Source: Tsuneonella rigui (GTDB taxonomy: Bacteria > Pseudomonadota > Alphaproteobacteria > Sphingomonadales > Sphingomonadaceae). Taken from it: a stretch of DNA of 64,000 bases. The stretch is from positions 62,001 through 126,000 of the forward strand of contig NZ_RSEL01000013.1 of assembly GCF_003958625.1 (NCBI RefSeq). The letters are read 5' to 3'. This document shows positions 37,897 through 46,946 of the stretch, in pieces (positions within the stretch are counted from its first letter, which is position 1; each line of letters begins with the position of its first letter). Under the pieces are notes generated by a model. The model had not been told where the DNA came from and ran no database searches. It was given only the letters and a program-made list of their open reading frames with translations. A program made the translations under genes and the position numbers.

Positions 37897-38487
37897 GTGA
37901 AGCCGCACAAATTTCATGGCCGGAATGAAGACAGCGGGCAAGCCTGCGAAGCAGTCGGGTGCGAGGAGCCGGGCGAATTCCGCGCGCCGAGCGATCGATT
38001 GGCGGGCTTCGACGGGCCGGGCCAATGGCGCTGGTTCTGCCTCGACCACGTCCGCGCGTTCAATTCCAGCTACAACTGGTTCGCCGGAATGACTGCCGAC
38101 GAGATCGTCGCGGCGCAGCACCCGGCGGCGGGCTGGGCGAACTCCAGCACCACGCGCGCCTTCCGCGCCGACGCGGGGGTCGACGGCGTGCCGCGCTGGG
38201 CCGACTTCGACGATCCGCTGGACGCGATCGGCGCGCGTGCCACCGACATCCGCCGCCGGGCACAGAGCACGGCGCGTAGCCACCGCTTCACCGGCGAGGA
38301 GCGCGCCGCGCTCGACATGATGGGGCTGGAGCCAGACCTCGACCGGACCGCGCTGCGCAAGCGCTACAGCGAGCTCGTCCGCCGTTACCATCCTGATCGC
38401 AACGGCGGCGATCGCAGCCATGAAGGCCGGCTTATCCGGGTGGTGGAAGCCTATCAGGTCTTGAAGAAGAGCGCCGCGCTCGCCTAA
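37897..38487 (+). CDS. J-domain protein (C-terminal DnaJ domain)
   Basis: 196 aa. The first 110 residues contain a CEAVGCEEPGEFRAP segment and WRWFCLDHVRAFN (possible metal-binding Cys/His), followed by a linker and a C-terminal J domain: ALRKRYSELVRRYHPDRNGG with the HPD motif. It should stimulate an Hsp70. Start is uncertain: GTG 37897 gives the alphaproteobacterial N-terminus KPHKFHGR. The upstream gene on the other strand is the oxygenase-bolA operon. Confidence 0.82.
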   Translation: MKPHKFHGRNEDSGQACEAVGCEEPGEFRAPSDRLAGFDGPGQWRWFCLDHVRAFNSSYNWFAGMTADEIVAAQHPAAGWANSSTTRAFRADAGVDGVPRWADFDDPLDAIGARATDIRRRAQSTARSHRFTGEERAALDMMGLEPDLDRTALRKRYSELVRRYHPDRNGGDRSHEGRLIRVVEAYQVLKKSAALA

Positions 38488-38495
38488 CCGGGCGC

Positions 38496-40172
38496 ATGAA
38501 ATCGCTTTCCATCGCCGCGCTCCTGCTCGCAGCTGCCTCCGCACCGGCCATGGCCGACACCCTGGTCGATAATATCCAGGGTGAATCGGTCGACCGGCAG
38601 GGTCACGTCACCCGCTTCACCGGCATCTGGATCGATGACGATGGCAAGGTGAAGCAGCTGCTCGACCGCAAGGACAAGCGCCCGCGGACCGATTTCGCGG
38701 TCGACGGCAAGGGCGCGGTGGTGATCCCGGGCCTGATCGATTCGCACCTGCACATCATGGAGCTTGGCTTCGGCGCGCTCACGCTGGACCTGACCGACAC
38801 ACGCTCGCTGGCCGAAGCGCAGGCGAAGATCCGCGAGTATGCGGCGAAATATCCCGACCGGAAGTGGATCATCGGGCGCGGCTGGAACCAGGAGGTCTGG
38901 GGCCTGGGCCGGTTTCCCACCGCCGCGGAGCTCGATGCGGCGGTCTCGGATCGCCCGGTGCTGCTGTCGCGGGTCGATGGCCACGCGCAGTGGGCGAACA
39001 GCGCCGCGCTCGCCGCCGCCGGCATTACGGCGCAGACCGCCGACCCGGCGGGTGGGCGAATCGAGCGGCTGAGCGGCTCGCGCGCGCCAGCCGGGGTGCT
39101 GGTCGACAATGCGCAGGACCTCGCCGCCAAGGTCGTCCCCGCGCCCCGGCCCGACGACTACGACCTCGCGCTCGCCAAGGCGCAGGAAATCCTGCTCAAA
39201 CGGGGGGTCACCGCCGCGGCCGACATGGGCACCACGATCGAGGCCTGGCAGAGCATGCGGCGAGCGGGCGACGCCGGCTGGCTGCGGGTGCGGGTGATGG
39301 CCTACGCCTTCGGCGTGCCGGCGATGGAGCTGATCGCGGGACCCGGTCCCACACCGTGGCTCTATGCCGACAAGCTGCACATGGGCGGGGTCAAGCTCTA
39401 CATGGATGGCGCGCTGGGTTCGCGCGGCGCCTGGTTGAAGGCGCCCTACGCCGACGATCCCAAGAACACCGGTCTGCCGCTGATGAGCGGGACCCAGCTT
39501 CGGAACCTGATGAGCCGCGCGGCGCTCGACAAGTTCCAGGTCGCAGTCCACGCGATCGGCGATGCCGCCAATGCCGAAGTCCTGGGCGCGGTCGAAGAGC
39601 TGTCCGAAACCTACAAGGGCGACCGGCGGTGGCGGATCGAGCACGCGCAGATCGTCGATCCGGCAGACATCGCGCGCTTCGGGCGCAATGGAGTGATCGC
39701 CTCCATGCAGCCGGTGCACCAGACCTCGGACAGGCTGATGGCGGAAGCGCGGCTGGGTCCGAATCGGCTCGCGGGAGCGTACGCGTGGCGCTCGATCGCG
39801 GCGACCGGCGCGCCGCTCGCCTTCGGCTCCGATGCTCCGGTGGAAGCGCCCGATCCGTTCGCCGGCATGGCCGCGGCGATCAGCCGTACCGGACCCGACG
39901 GGCAGCCGTTCGGGGGCTGGTTCCCGGGCGAAACTGTGGGCCGTGAGGCCGCGCTGGCCGGATATACCTCGCAGGGCGCCTATGCCGGATTCGCCGAGTC
40001 CCGCTTTGGCGAGCTCAAGCCCGGCATGCGGGCGGATTTCGTCGTGATCGACCGCGACCCATTGCTCGCGACGCCGCAGGACATCCGGCAGACGCGGGTG
40101 CTGCAGACCTGGGTCGGCGGCGAGCGGGTATATCAAGAGGGTGGGGAGGTTTCACCCGGACCGGGCCGGTAA
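38496..40172 (+). CDS. Amidohydrolase family protein (YtcJ-like), exported
   Basis: 558 aa. A signal peptide (KSLSIAALLLAAASAPAMAD) precedes the metal-dependent hydrolase barrel: VIPGLIDSHLHIMELG (HxH metal pair), GGVKLYMDGALGSRGAW, FQVAVHAIGDAANAEVL, RIEHAQIVDPADIARFGRNG and FGSDAPVEAPDPF. This matches YtcJ-like amidohydrolases, which are often annotated as exported hydrolases. The start is 8 nt after the J-domain stop, suggesting co-transcription. Confidence 0.92.
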   Translation: MKSLSIAALLLAAASAPAMADTLVDNIQGESVDRQGHVTRFTGIWIDDDGKVKQLLDRKDKRPRTDFAVDGKGAVVIPGLIDSHLHIMELGFGALTLDLTDTRSLAEAQAKIREYAAKYPDRKWIIGRGWNQEVWGLGRFPTAAELDAAVSDRPVLLSRVDGHAQWANSAALAAAGITAQTADPAGGRIERLSGSRAPAGVLVDNAQDLAAKVVPAPRPDDYDLALAKAQEILLKRGVTAAADMGTTIEAWQSMRRAGDAGWLRVRVMAYAFGVPAMELIAGPGPTPWLYADKLHMGGVKLYMDGALGSRGAWLKAPYADDPKNTGLPLMSGTQLRNLMSRAALDKFQVAVHAIGDAANAEVLGAVEELSETYKGDRRWRIEHAQIVDPADIARFGRNGVIASMQPVHQTSDRLMAEARLGPNRLAGAYAWRSIAATGAPLAFGSDAPVEAPDPFAGMAAAISRTGPDGQPFGGWFPGETVGREAALAGYTSQGAYAGFAESRFGELKPGMRADFVVIDRDPLLATPQDIRQTRVLQTWVGGERVYQEGGEVSPGPGR

Positions 40173-40470
40173 TCAAATCTTAACAATAATCGGGCCAACC
40201 GGTGCAGGGATGGCCGCGCGTTCGCTCATCGGCGCTCGGTCTCGAAAAAAGGTTGAGCAGGCCGGGAACCGTTGCGTGGTTTGAGAGTTTGCGACGCGGG
40301 TGATTGTGCTCGGTCTTTGGAAAGCGTTGCTCAATTGCAGCAGTCACTTACGGAAAGTCCAAGGTACTAACTTTTTCATACAAACGCCGAAAAATCGGGG
40401 TTGCCTGACTGAAAGCCTTCGCTTAGGGCACCCGAGACAGGTAAAAATAAGCGCTTCGAGGAGATACCGT
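40173..40470 (+). promoter_or_regulatory. Long leader/promoter gap upstream of a 70-aa exported peptide gene
   Basis: 298 nt with no convincing ORF. The gap is AT-richer than average, with A/T runs near 40375 and 40395, and holds a small inverted repeat CCGA-AAAA-TCGG near 40388. The next gene has an excellent AGGAG site (about 40459). Probably contains the promoter and a long 5' UTR; a small RNA is possible but cannot be shown by eye. Confidence 0.35.
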
Positions 40471-40683
40471 ATGAAGTTCCGCAATCTTGCCGCTGCCGCC
40501 GCAGCCACTACGCTTCTGGCGGCTCCGGTCGTCGCACAGGCCGCGCCGCAGCGCGCTGCTGCCCCGACCGAAGAGGGCAGCGAGATGGCCAGCTCGTGGA
40601 TCATCGCGATCCTGGCGTTCGCTGCGATCATCGCCGCGATCATCATCGCGACCAAGGACAACAACGATCCCGTCAGCCCGTAA
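40471..40683 (+). CDS. 70-aa exported membrane peptide
   Basis: Signal-like N-terminus (KFRNLAAAAAATTLLAAPVVAQA) followed by APQRAAAPTEEGSE, a second hydrophobic stretch SSWIIAILAFAAIIAAIIIATK and a polar tail DNNDPVSP. So either a twice-hydrophobic small membrane protein or a signal-cleaved single-span peptide. AGGAG lies 7 nt before the ATG, a strong terminator follows, and a 300-nt leader precedes it. All point to a well-expressed independent gene. Function unknown. Confidence 0.85.
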   Translation: MKFRNLAAAAAATTLLAAPVVAQAAPQRAAAPTEEGSEMASSWIIAILAFAAIIAAIIIATKDNNDPVSP

Positions 40684-40706
40684 GAGCTGAGACGAAGCGA
40701 AATTGA

Positions 40707-40734
40707 AACGGGGCCTTCGGGCCCCGTTTTTTTT
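40707..40734 (+). terminator. Strong Rho-independent terminator
   Basis: AACGGGGCC (40707-40715), TTCG loop, GGCCCCGTT (40720-40728) and an eight-T run to 40734. Ends the 70-aa peptide transcript. Confidence 0.93.
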
Positions 40735-40804
40735 GCGTGCGCGGCAGGCGCAATGTGTGGCGTTACGGTTGCCAAAGCGGTGCCGGGCGGCCACGAAACC
40801 TGCG

Positions 40805-41251
40805 ATGGACATGTTTCAGGGGGCCTTTAACGCGGAATTGTTGTCACGCTGGGTGTTGACCCGTGCGCACCCGGGCTGGCTTGGCCTACTCTATCGCGAT
40901 CACGGCACCGACTGGGTCGAGCTCGAGTTGCCCTGGCGCGCAGACCTGGTTGGTGACGGGCGCCGCCCGGTGCTGGCGTCCGGCCCCATCGTCAGCCTGA
41001 TGGACATGGCCGCGGGCATGTCGATCTGGGCAGCCAATGGCGAGTTCCGCCCGGTCGCGACACTCGACCTCAGGGTCGACTACATCCGCCCCGCACGCGA
41101 ACGCGCATCGGTGTTCGGCCGGGTCACCTGCTATTGCCGCACCCGCTCCGCCGCATTCGTCCGCGGGACCGCGCACGACGGCGATCTCGCCGATCCGGTG
41201 GCGGAGGTATCGGGCGTGTTCATGACCCTCGATCCGGCGCGCATGCGATGA
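40805..41251 (+). CDS. PaaI-type hotdog thioesterase (first of pair)
   Basis: 148 aa with a single hotdog fold: LVGDGRRPVLASGPIVSLMDMAAGMSIW (the helix and Asp/Glu region), FRPVATLDLRVDYIRPA and ASVFGRVTCYCRTRSAAFVRG. Probably hydrolyses an aryl- or acyl-CoA. Overlaps the next, paralogous gene by ATGA (41248-41251), suggesting a heteromer or joint function. Confidence 0.85.
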   Translation: MDMFQGAFNAELLSRWVLTRAHPGWLGLLYRDHGTDWVELELPWRADLVGDGRRPVLASGPIVSLMDMAAGMSIWAANGEFRPVATLDLRVDYIRPARERASVFGRVTCYCRTRSAAFVRGTAHDGDLADPVAEVSGVFMTLDPARMR

Positions 41252-41643
41252 GCGTGCGCCTGACCGCTTACGCACAGGCGCTCGGCGTGTCCGTCGCCGA
41301 GGAGGGCGCGGGCCCGCCGACGTTGCTGCTGGAGTTCCGGCACGACCTCGAAGGCCGGCCTGGCGCGTGGCATGGCGGCGCGATCGCGGGCTTGCTGGAG
41401 ACGGCGGGCTATGCGGCGTTGACCTCCGAGCTAAGCGCCCAAGGCCGCGATCCCTTGCTCAAGCCGATCAACATCACGGTCCAGTATCTCTCCACCGGAC
41501 GGACGCAGGCGAGCTATGCCCGCGGGCGGATTGTCCGGCTCGGGCGGCGTAACGCCAATCTGGTGGTCGAGGCGTGGCAGGACGATCCGGCCAAGCCGAT
41601 CGCCAGCGCGACGATGAACATCCTGATGGCGGAGTCGGCCTAG
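41248..41643 (+). CDS. PaaI-type hotdog thioesterase (second of pair)
   Basis: 131 aa with the hotdog pattern: GRPGAWHGGAIAGLLETAGYAALTSEL (HGG motif), KPINITVQYLSTGRTQASYARGRI and NANLVVEAWQ. More canonical than its upstream partner, which lacks the HGG. Its stop overlaps the stop of the convergent PBP gene. Confidence 0.87.
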   Translation: MSVRLTAYAQALGVSVAEEGAGPPTLLLEFRHDLEGRPGAWHGGAIAGLLETAGYAALTSELSAQGRDPLLKPINITVQYLSTGRTQASYARGRIVRLGRRNANLVVEAWQDDPAKPIASATMNILMAESA

Positions 41644-43775
41644 GGTCCGCTCGGTGGAGCGGATGGCGTCCCGCTCGGACTAGGAACGGGCTGCACCCGC
41701 AGACCGTCGCGGCCGAGGCGCACGTCGACGGGCACGCCATCGACATCTGTCGTTACCGTCACGCCTTCGCCGCCGATGCGAACGCGCGAGCGGTCGTCGC
41801 CGAGCGGGAATTCCGCGGTGGGGATGGCATCCGGATTGGGCACGTCCATCGGCTCGACCGGCGTGCCTGGATCCTCGCTGGCGCCGGGCGCCGGAGCGGG
41901 GCGCGGCGCGGACCGGCCGAGCGCCTGGCTCATGAAGTCCCGCCAGATGCGGGCGGGCACGCTGCCCCCGGTCACGCCATTCAATGGAGTATTGTCGTCG
42001 TTGCCGACCCAGACGCCGACCACCAGGTCCCCGGCGTATCCGACGAACAGCGCATCGCGATAGTCCTGGCTGGTGCCGGTCTTGCCGTATGCGGGCACCG
42101 ATAGGCCGGCCGCACGCCCGGTCCCGCGGCTGATCGTCGCCTTCAGCAATTGCTCGATATCGGAGTGCGTGCGGCCCGACAGGCTTTCGTGCTTGCTCCA
42201 TTCCCACGCCTTGGAGAGCCAGCCCTGCTCGGGCGTGGCGAAGGCGCGCGGCTGGACCGGGAACTCGTTGGCGGTCACGCCTGCATAGGCACTGGTGAGC
42301 TCCAAGAGGGTCATGGTCGAAGTGCCGAGCGCGAGGCTGGGGTCGCCCGGCGCCAGCGGCGAGGTGACCCCGAGATCGCGTGCGGTGGCGATGACCTTGT
42401 CGCTCCCGACCGTTTGCAGCAGCCGCACCGCGGCCACGTTGCTGGAGCGCGCGAAAGCCTCCTCGAGCGTGATCGATTCGGAATAATTTCCCGCGGCGTT
42501 CTTCGGCCGGTAGCTGCCGGTGGTGATCTCCCGGTTGTCGATCCGGTCGTCGGGCGACATGCCGCTGCGCAGCGCGGCGAGCCAGACGAACAGCTTGAAG
42601 GTCGAGCCCGGCTGCCGCCGTGCCTGGGTCGCGCGATTGAACGGCGAGCGCGAATAATCCTTGCCGCCGATCATCGCGACCACTTCGCCATTGGGCCGCA
42701 TCGCCACCAGCGCCACCTGCGCTTTGCCGGGCACCCGCTGGGTCACCCGCCGGGCAATACCCTGCAGCCGCGAATCGAGCGTGGTCGTGAGCGTCTGTCC
42801 GCCATACCCCGCCTCGGCGAGCTGGCGACCTTGCGGCAGCGCCCAGTCGGCGAAGTAGGTGCCCGTCGGTATCGTCTTGTCCGGCCGTACGTCGAGCTTG
42901 GGCGGCCGCATCGCGCGCGCTTCGGCGGGCGTGATGAAGTGCATCGCCTCCATCGACCCCACCACCAGCTTCATCCGCTTGACGGCGCGGTCGTAGTGTT
43001 TCGTAGGCGCGAAGCGCGAGGGCGCCTGGACCAGGCCCGCAAGCATCGCCGCCTGCTCGGGCTTCAGCCGTTCGGGCTGGCGGTAGAAGTAGTGCAGGCT
43101 CGCGGCGCGCAGGCCGTAGACGTTGTCGCCGAAATAGGCATTGGAGAGGTAGCGTTCGAGGATCTCGTCCTTGGTCAGCCATGCTTCGAGCCAGAACGCG
43201 ATCAGCATCTCGCGGCCCTTGCGGGTCAGTGTCTGCTCGGGCGTCAGGAAGGTGAACTTGGCGAGTTGTTGGGTGATCGTCGAGCCGCCGCCGTATCCGG
43301 TCCACGCGGCGCGGGCCATGCCGCGGGGATCGATCCCCCAGTGGGTATAGAAACGCCGGTCCTCGATCGCGATAAACGCCTCGACGACGTGCTTGGGGAG
43401 CTTCTTCACCTCCACGGGCTCGTCGATCACCGCGCCGTTGCGCGCGATCGGAGTGCCGTCGCTAGCGAGGAGGGTCAACTCAGGCGCGGCGATCGGCTGG
43501 AGCGATTTCGACAGCGGCGCGGTGACCGCGAGCCACGCGATGATGAGCATGAACAGCGCCAGCAGGCCGGCGACGATGCGCACGATCCACCACCGTCGCC
43601 GCCGGCCAAGCCAGAGGCGTCGGGCGGGCTTGGGCTCCAGCGCGTCGAGCCGCTGGTCCCAGTCATTGAACTTGTCGTAGGCCGGCTCGTCGTCGCCGTA
43701 CGCCTCGTGCAGCGCGAAGTAACCGGCGTGGGCCGGCGGCTCGGGCTCGGGCTTGGGACGCGACCAGAACGCCAT
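41640..43775 (-). CDS. Class A penicillin-binding protein (transglycosylase/transpeptidase)
   Basis: Peptidoglycan synthase, 711 aa. Cytoplasmic N-terminus, one membrane helix (about 66-86), GT51 domain with EDRRFYTHWGIDPRGMARA (catalytic Glu) and GGSTITQQLAK, then transpeptidase domain with SxxK PGSTFK, SSN and KTGTS. A Pro/acidic tail of about 90 residues follows. The OB insert of classical PBP1A was not recognised, so PBP1C- or PBP2D-like grouping is possible. ATG at 43775. Minus-strand neighbour is cobS. Confidence 0.93.
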   Translation of the reverse strand: MAFWSRPKPEPEPPAHAGYFALHEAYGDDEPAYDKFNDWDQRLDALEPKPARRLWLGRRRRWWIVRIVAGLLALFMLIIAWLAVTAPLSKSLQPIAAPELTLLASDGTPIARNGAVIDEPVEVKKLPKHVVEAFIAIEDRRFYTHWGIDPRGMARAAWTGYGGGSTITQQLAKFTFLTPEQTLTRKGREMLIAFWLEAWLTKDEILERYLSNAYFGDNVYGLRAASLHYFYRQPERLKPEQAAMLAGLVQAPSRFAPTKHYDRAVKRMKLVVGSMEAMHFITPAEARAMRPPKLDVRPDKTIPTGTYFADWALPQGRQLAEAGYGGQTLTTTLDSRLQGIARRVTQRVPGKAQVALVAMRPNGEVVAMIGGKDYSRSPFNRATQARRQPGSTFKLFVWLAALRSGMSPDDRIDNREITTGSYRPKNAAGNYSESITLEEAFARSSNVAAVRLLQTVGSDKVIATARDLGVTSPLAPGDPSLALGTSTMTLLELTSAYAGVTANEFPVQPRAFATPEQGWLSKAWEWSKHESLSGRTHSDIEQLLKATISRGTGRAAGLSVPAYGKTGTSQDYRDALFVGYAGDLVVGVWVGNDDNTPLNGVTGGSVPARIWRDFMSQALGRSAPRPAPAPGASEDPGTPVEPMDVPNPDAIPTAEFPLGDDRSRVRIGGEGVTVTTDVDGVPVDVRLGRDGLRVQPVPSPSGTPSAPPSGP

Positions 43776-43814
43776 CGCTAGTGTATTAGCACCTCAACAC
43801 GGCGCTTCAAGAAG

Positions 43815-44804
43815 TCAGTTCTTGCCGACGACGCTCTCGGGCAGATCGACGCCGAACACGCGCTGGTAGTACTCGGCCACCAGCACCCGCTCCGCCTCGT
43901 CACACTTGTTGAGGAAGGTGAGCCGGAAGGCGAATCCGACGTCGCCGAAGATCGCCGCGTTCTGCGCCCAGGTGATCACCGTGCGCGGGCTCATCACGGT
44001 CGAGATGTCGCCGCCGATGAACCCCTGGCGGGTCATGTCGGCGACCTTGACCATGTCGGCGATGGTCTTGGCGTCGGTCTCGGGGCTCTTGGCGTGGACG
44101 ATCTCCTGCTCGGTCTTCGCCGGCAGGTAGTTTAGCGCGACGACCAGGTTCCAGCGGTCCATCTGCCCCTGATTGATCGCCTGGGTGCCGTGATAGAGCC
44201 CGCTGGTATCGCCGAGGCCGACGGTGTTGGCGGTGGCGAACAGGCGGAAGTTGGGATCGGGTCGGATCACCCGGTTCTGGTCGAGCAGGGTCAGCTTGCC
44301 CTGCTGTTCGAGCACGCGCTGGATGACGAACATCACGTCGGGGCGGCCGGCGTCGTATTCGTCGAACACCAGCGCCACCGGGTGCTGCAGCGCCCACGGC
44401 AACAGGCCCTCGCGGAACTCGGTCACCTGCAACCCGTCGCGCAGCACGATCGCATCGCGGCCGACGAGGTCGATGCGGCTGATGTGCGCGTCGAGGTTGA
44501 TGCGGATGCACGGCCATTTGAGACGCGCGGCGACCTGCTCGATGTGCGTCGACTTGCCGGTGCCGTGATAGCCCTGGACCATCACGCGGCGGTCGTTGGC
44601 GAAGCCAGCGAGGATCGCGAGCGTGGTGTCCGGATCGAACACGTAGCTTTCGTCGATATCCGGCACGCGCGGATCGGCCTTGCTGAACGCGGGAACCTGC
44701 CAGTCGACGTCGACCCCGAACACCTCGCGCGCGCTGACGGTGGTGTCGGGCGCGGCAAGTACGGTGCGTTGGCTGCTATCGAGGGCGTCGGTCATGTCGT
44801 TCAT
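43815..44804 (-). CDS. cobS: Cobaltochelatase subunit CobS
   Basis: AAA+ ATPase subunit of aerobic cobaltochelatase (CobNST), which inserts cobalt into hydrogenobyrinic acid a,c-diamide. 329 aa; Walker [10 protein letters not shown], Walker [10 protein letters not shown], sensor GLYHGTQ and the family N-terminus ([14 protein letters not shown]). No cobT or cobN is adjacent, so the partners must lie elsewhere or CobS serves another role. Confidence 0.92.
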   Translation of the reverse strand: MNDMTDALDSSQRTVLAAPDTTVSAREVFGVDVDWQVPAFSKADPRVPDIDESYVFDPDTTLAILAGFANDRRVMVQGYHGTGKSTHIEQVAARLKWPCIRINLDAHISRIDLVGRDAIVLRDGLQVTEFREGLLPWALQHPVALVFDEYDAGRPDVMFVIQRVLEQQGKLTLLDQNRVIRPDPNFRLFATANTVGLGDTSGLYHGTQAINQGQMDRWNLVVALNYLPAKTEQEIVHAKSPETDAKTIADMVKVADMTRQGFIGGDISTVMSPRTVITWAQNAAIFGDVGFAFRLTFLNKCDEAERVLVAEYYQRVFGVDLPESVVGKN

Positions 44805-44885
44805 CGCCTGTGCCGACTATACGCGGGCGCGGGTGGTCGCAAGCGTCCTTGCGAGCAACTTATCTTGTCCCGATAACAGTCCGCG

Positions 44886-45731
44886 ATGCCGCCGCCTTCG
44901 CCCGCCGATTTCCTGCGCCGCCGCCTGGTCGGCAAGGTGCGCGGCGTGCTCAACGATGTCGCGGCGGGACAGCAGCCGGTCGCGCTGAGCGACGAGGCGC
45001 TTTTCGGACGCGATTCGCCGATCCGCATGGTCCACGCGGGCGTGGTGTCGATGCTGGTCGGCGGCATCCGCTCGCTGCTGCTGCAGATGCTGCACCCGCA
45101 CGCGCTGCAGGGCGTGCTCGACCATTCGGACTTCCGCGCGGACATGCACGGGCGCCTGCGCCGCACCGCGCGGTTCATTGCGGTGACGACCTTCGCGCAC
45201 CGCGACGACGCGATGGCCGCGATCGAGCGGGTGAATCGCATCCACACCAAGGTCAGCGGGACGCTGCCGGACGGCACGCCGTATTCCGCGACCGATCCGC
45301 GCACGCTGGCGTGGGTGCACGTGGCGGAGGCGACCAGCTTCCTCGAAGCCTATCTTGCCATCGTCCGCCCCGGGATGCCGCTGTCGGAGCAGGACGAATA
45401 CTTCCGCCAGTTCGCGCTCATTGCGCGCGCGCTCGGCGCCGATCCGGTCCCGGAGAGCAAGGCTGAGGCCGAGGCGCTGATCGTGGAGCTGCGCGGCGAT
45501 CTCGCCACCAGTGAGGCGGCACGCGAGGTCGCGCGGCTCGTGCTGAGCCAGCGGCCCGATGGCGCACCGGCGGCGGTGCAACGCACGCTCGGCACCACGG
45601 CGGTGGACCTGTTGCCGCCTTATGCGCGTACGATGCTCGCGCTAACGCGGCCGCTGGTCAGCGCGCTGCCCGCGCGAATGGCGACGCGGACGATGTCGGA
45701 GACGCTGCGCTGGGCCTTCCGCCAGCGCTAG
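44886..45731 (+). CDS. DUF2236 family protein (MpaB/latex-clearing-type oxygenase)
   Basis: 281 aa. Family features: MVHAGVVSMLVGGIRSLLLQMLHPHALQGVLDHS and FIAVTTFAHRDDAMAAI, with histidines that bind heme b in characterised members (latex-clearing protein, mycophenolic acid MpaB). Substrate not known. Its stop overlaps the convergent HxlR stop by 4 nt. Confidence 0.88.
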   Translation: MPPPSPADFLRRRLVGKVRGVLNDVAAGQQPVALSDEALFGRDSPIRMVHAGVVSMLVGGIRSLLLQMLHPHALQGVLDHSDFRADMHGRLRRTARFIAVTTFAHRDDAMAAIERVNRIHTKVSGTLPDGTPYSATDPRTLAWVHVAEATSFLEAYLAIVRPGMPLSEQDEYFRQFALIARALGADPVPESKAEAEALIVELRGDLATSEAAREVARLVLSQRPDGAPAAVQRTLGTTAVDLLPPYARTMLALTRPLVSALPARMATRTMSETLRWAFRQR

Positions 45732-46426
45732 GCGAGCTTGGGCGGCAGGCGGAACAGGCTGGCGAAGCGCATGGCGAGATCGCGGTTGCCTTCGATCGAT
45801 AGCCCGGCATCGCGCTCCAGCTCGTCCCACGGCACGCCGGCATAGAACCCGCCGGCGACGATCGAGGCGATCGGCGCGCGGAATACCGTGTCGGCATGCC
45901 GGACAGACTCGCGGCGGATCGGCAGTTCGCGCATCGTCGGCTCGGCGATGAATTCCTCCTCGCCGATTGCGAAGCCGATCCGGCGGCGGGCGAACTGGGC
46001 CAGCCGGTTGTGCTGCACCATCGTCCGCATCGAGAGCATCAGCGAGACGGGCGACAGCGGCAGGGTCGGGTCATGCGCGCTCGACTGCGCGGCCCAGCGG
46101 CCGAGCTCCTGGATCAGCGGCTCGGCGGCATAGCCCCACTCGGTCAGCTCATAGACTTGCGCCTTGCCGGGTGGCGGCAGCTGGCGGCGCACCAGCACAC
46201 CCGCTTCCTCCAGCGAGGTGAGCCGCTCGGTCAGCACCTTGGCGCTGATTCCGGGCAAGCTGGCGCGAATGTCGGAGAACCGTCGCGCGCCTAACATAAG
46301 TTCACGTACGATCAGCAGGGACCACCGCTCGCCGACCAGTTCCATGGCGAACGCCGTCCCGCAGGCATCGCCGTACCACCGGCCATGCCCCTGCTTTTCA
46401 AGCGTAGTTTCTTTTTGTAACTTCAC
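45728..46426 (-). CDS. HxlR-family winged-helix transcriptional regulator
   Basis: 232 aa. N-terminal HxlR domain (about 17-110): CGTAFAMELVGERWSLLIVRELMLGARRFSDIR, SAKVLTERLTSLEEAGVLVRRQLPP, YELTEWG. HxlR regulators respond to aldehydes, quinones or formaldehyde. The extra C-terminal 120 residues may sense ligand. The GTG start at 46426 lies inside the repeat-bearing operator, so a slightly downstream start is possible; transcribed divergently from the VOC operon. Confidence 0.9.
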   Translation of the reverse strand: MKLQKETTLEKQGHGRWYGDACGTAFAMELVGERWSLLIVRELMLGARRFSDIRASLPGISAKVLTERLTSLEEAGVLVRRQLPPPGKAQVYELTEWGYAAEPLIQELGRWAAQSSAHDPTLPLSPVSLMLSMRTMVQHNRLAQFARRRIGFAIGEEEFIAEPTMRELPIRRESVRHADTVFRAPIASIVAGGFYAGVPWDELERDAGLSIEGNRDLAMRFASLFRLPPKLA

Positions 46427-46459
46427 AGTTGCTTTTTGTAACCGAGTCTCTCACAAAAG
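46411..46459. promoter_or_regulatory. Divergent promoter with repeated CTTTTTGTAAC motif
   Basis: Direct repeats CTTTTTGTAAC at 46411-46421 and 46432-46442 are spaced 21 nt (two helical turns), and an inverted half-like TCACAAAAG sits at 46451-46459. The site lies between hxlR and the VOC gene, so it is the likely operator of both transcription units. Confidence 0.7.
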
Positions 46460-46495
46460 GCAAGTTCCGATTCGCAAGCGAAGGAGAGAGCTGCG

Positions 46496-46933
46496 ATGAC
46501 CCAGATGATTTTTGTGAACCTGCCGGTGGCCGATCTCGACGCGTCGAAGGCATTCTACTCGGCCATCGGCTTCACCAACGAGCCCAAGTTCACCGACGAG
46601 GCCGCAGCCGCGATGCAGCTGTCGGACACGATCTGCGTGATGCTGCTCACCCACGACAAGTGGAAGAGCTTTACCACCAAGGCGATCCCCGACGCCCGGC
46701 AGAGCGCGCAGGTGATGCTCTGCCTCAGCCGCGACAGCCGCGAACATGTCGACGCCACGCTGGCCGATGTCGCGGCCGCGGGTGGCAACGTCGATTGCGA
46801 TCCGCCGCAGGACTACGGCTTCATGTACGGCCGCAGCTTCGAGGACCCTGACGGGCACAACTGGGAAGTCATGTGGATGGACCAGGCCGCGGTCGAGCAG
46901 GGCCCCGAAGCCTTCGCTGCCGCCACGGCCTGA
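46496..46933 (+). CDS. VOC/glyoxalase-like protein
   Basis: 145 aa, one vicinal-oxygen-chelate unit: MIFVNLPVADLDASKAFYSAIGF, AQVMLCLSR and DPDGHNWEVMWMD with the terminal Glu ligand. The metal-dependent activity is not predictable. First gene of the divergent operon; AGGAG is 10 nt upstream. The next gene starts 13 nt later. Confidence 0.9.
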   Translation: MTQMIFVNLPVADLDASKAFYSAIGFTNEPKFTDEAAAAMQLSDTICVMLLTHDKWKSFTTKAIPDARQSAQVMLCLSRDSREHVDATLADVAAAGGNVDCDPPQDYGFMYGRSFEDPDGHNWEVMWMDQAAVEQGPEAFAAATA

Positions 46934-46946
46934 GAGGAGAGAACCG

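Noticed and set aside
38484-40136. 550-codon minus-strand frame opposite the amidohydrolase
   Set aside because: Shadow frame; the plus strand has signal peptide and metal-site motifs.
42150-43781. 543-codon plus-strand frame opposite the penicillin-binding protein
   Set aside because: Shadow frame; the minus strand carries GT51 and transpeptidase motifs.
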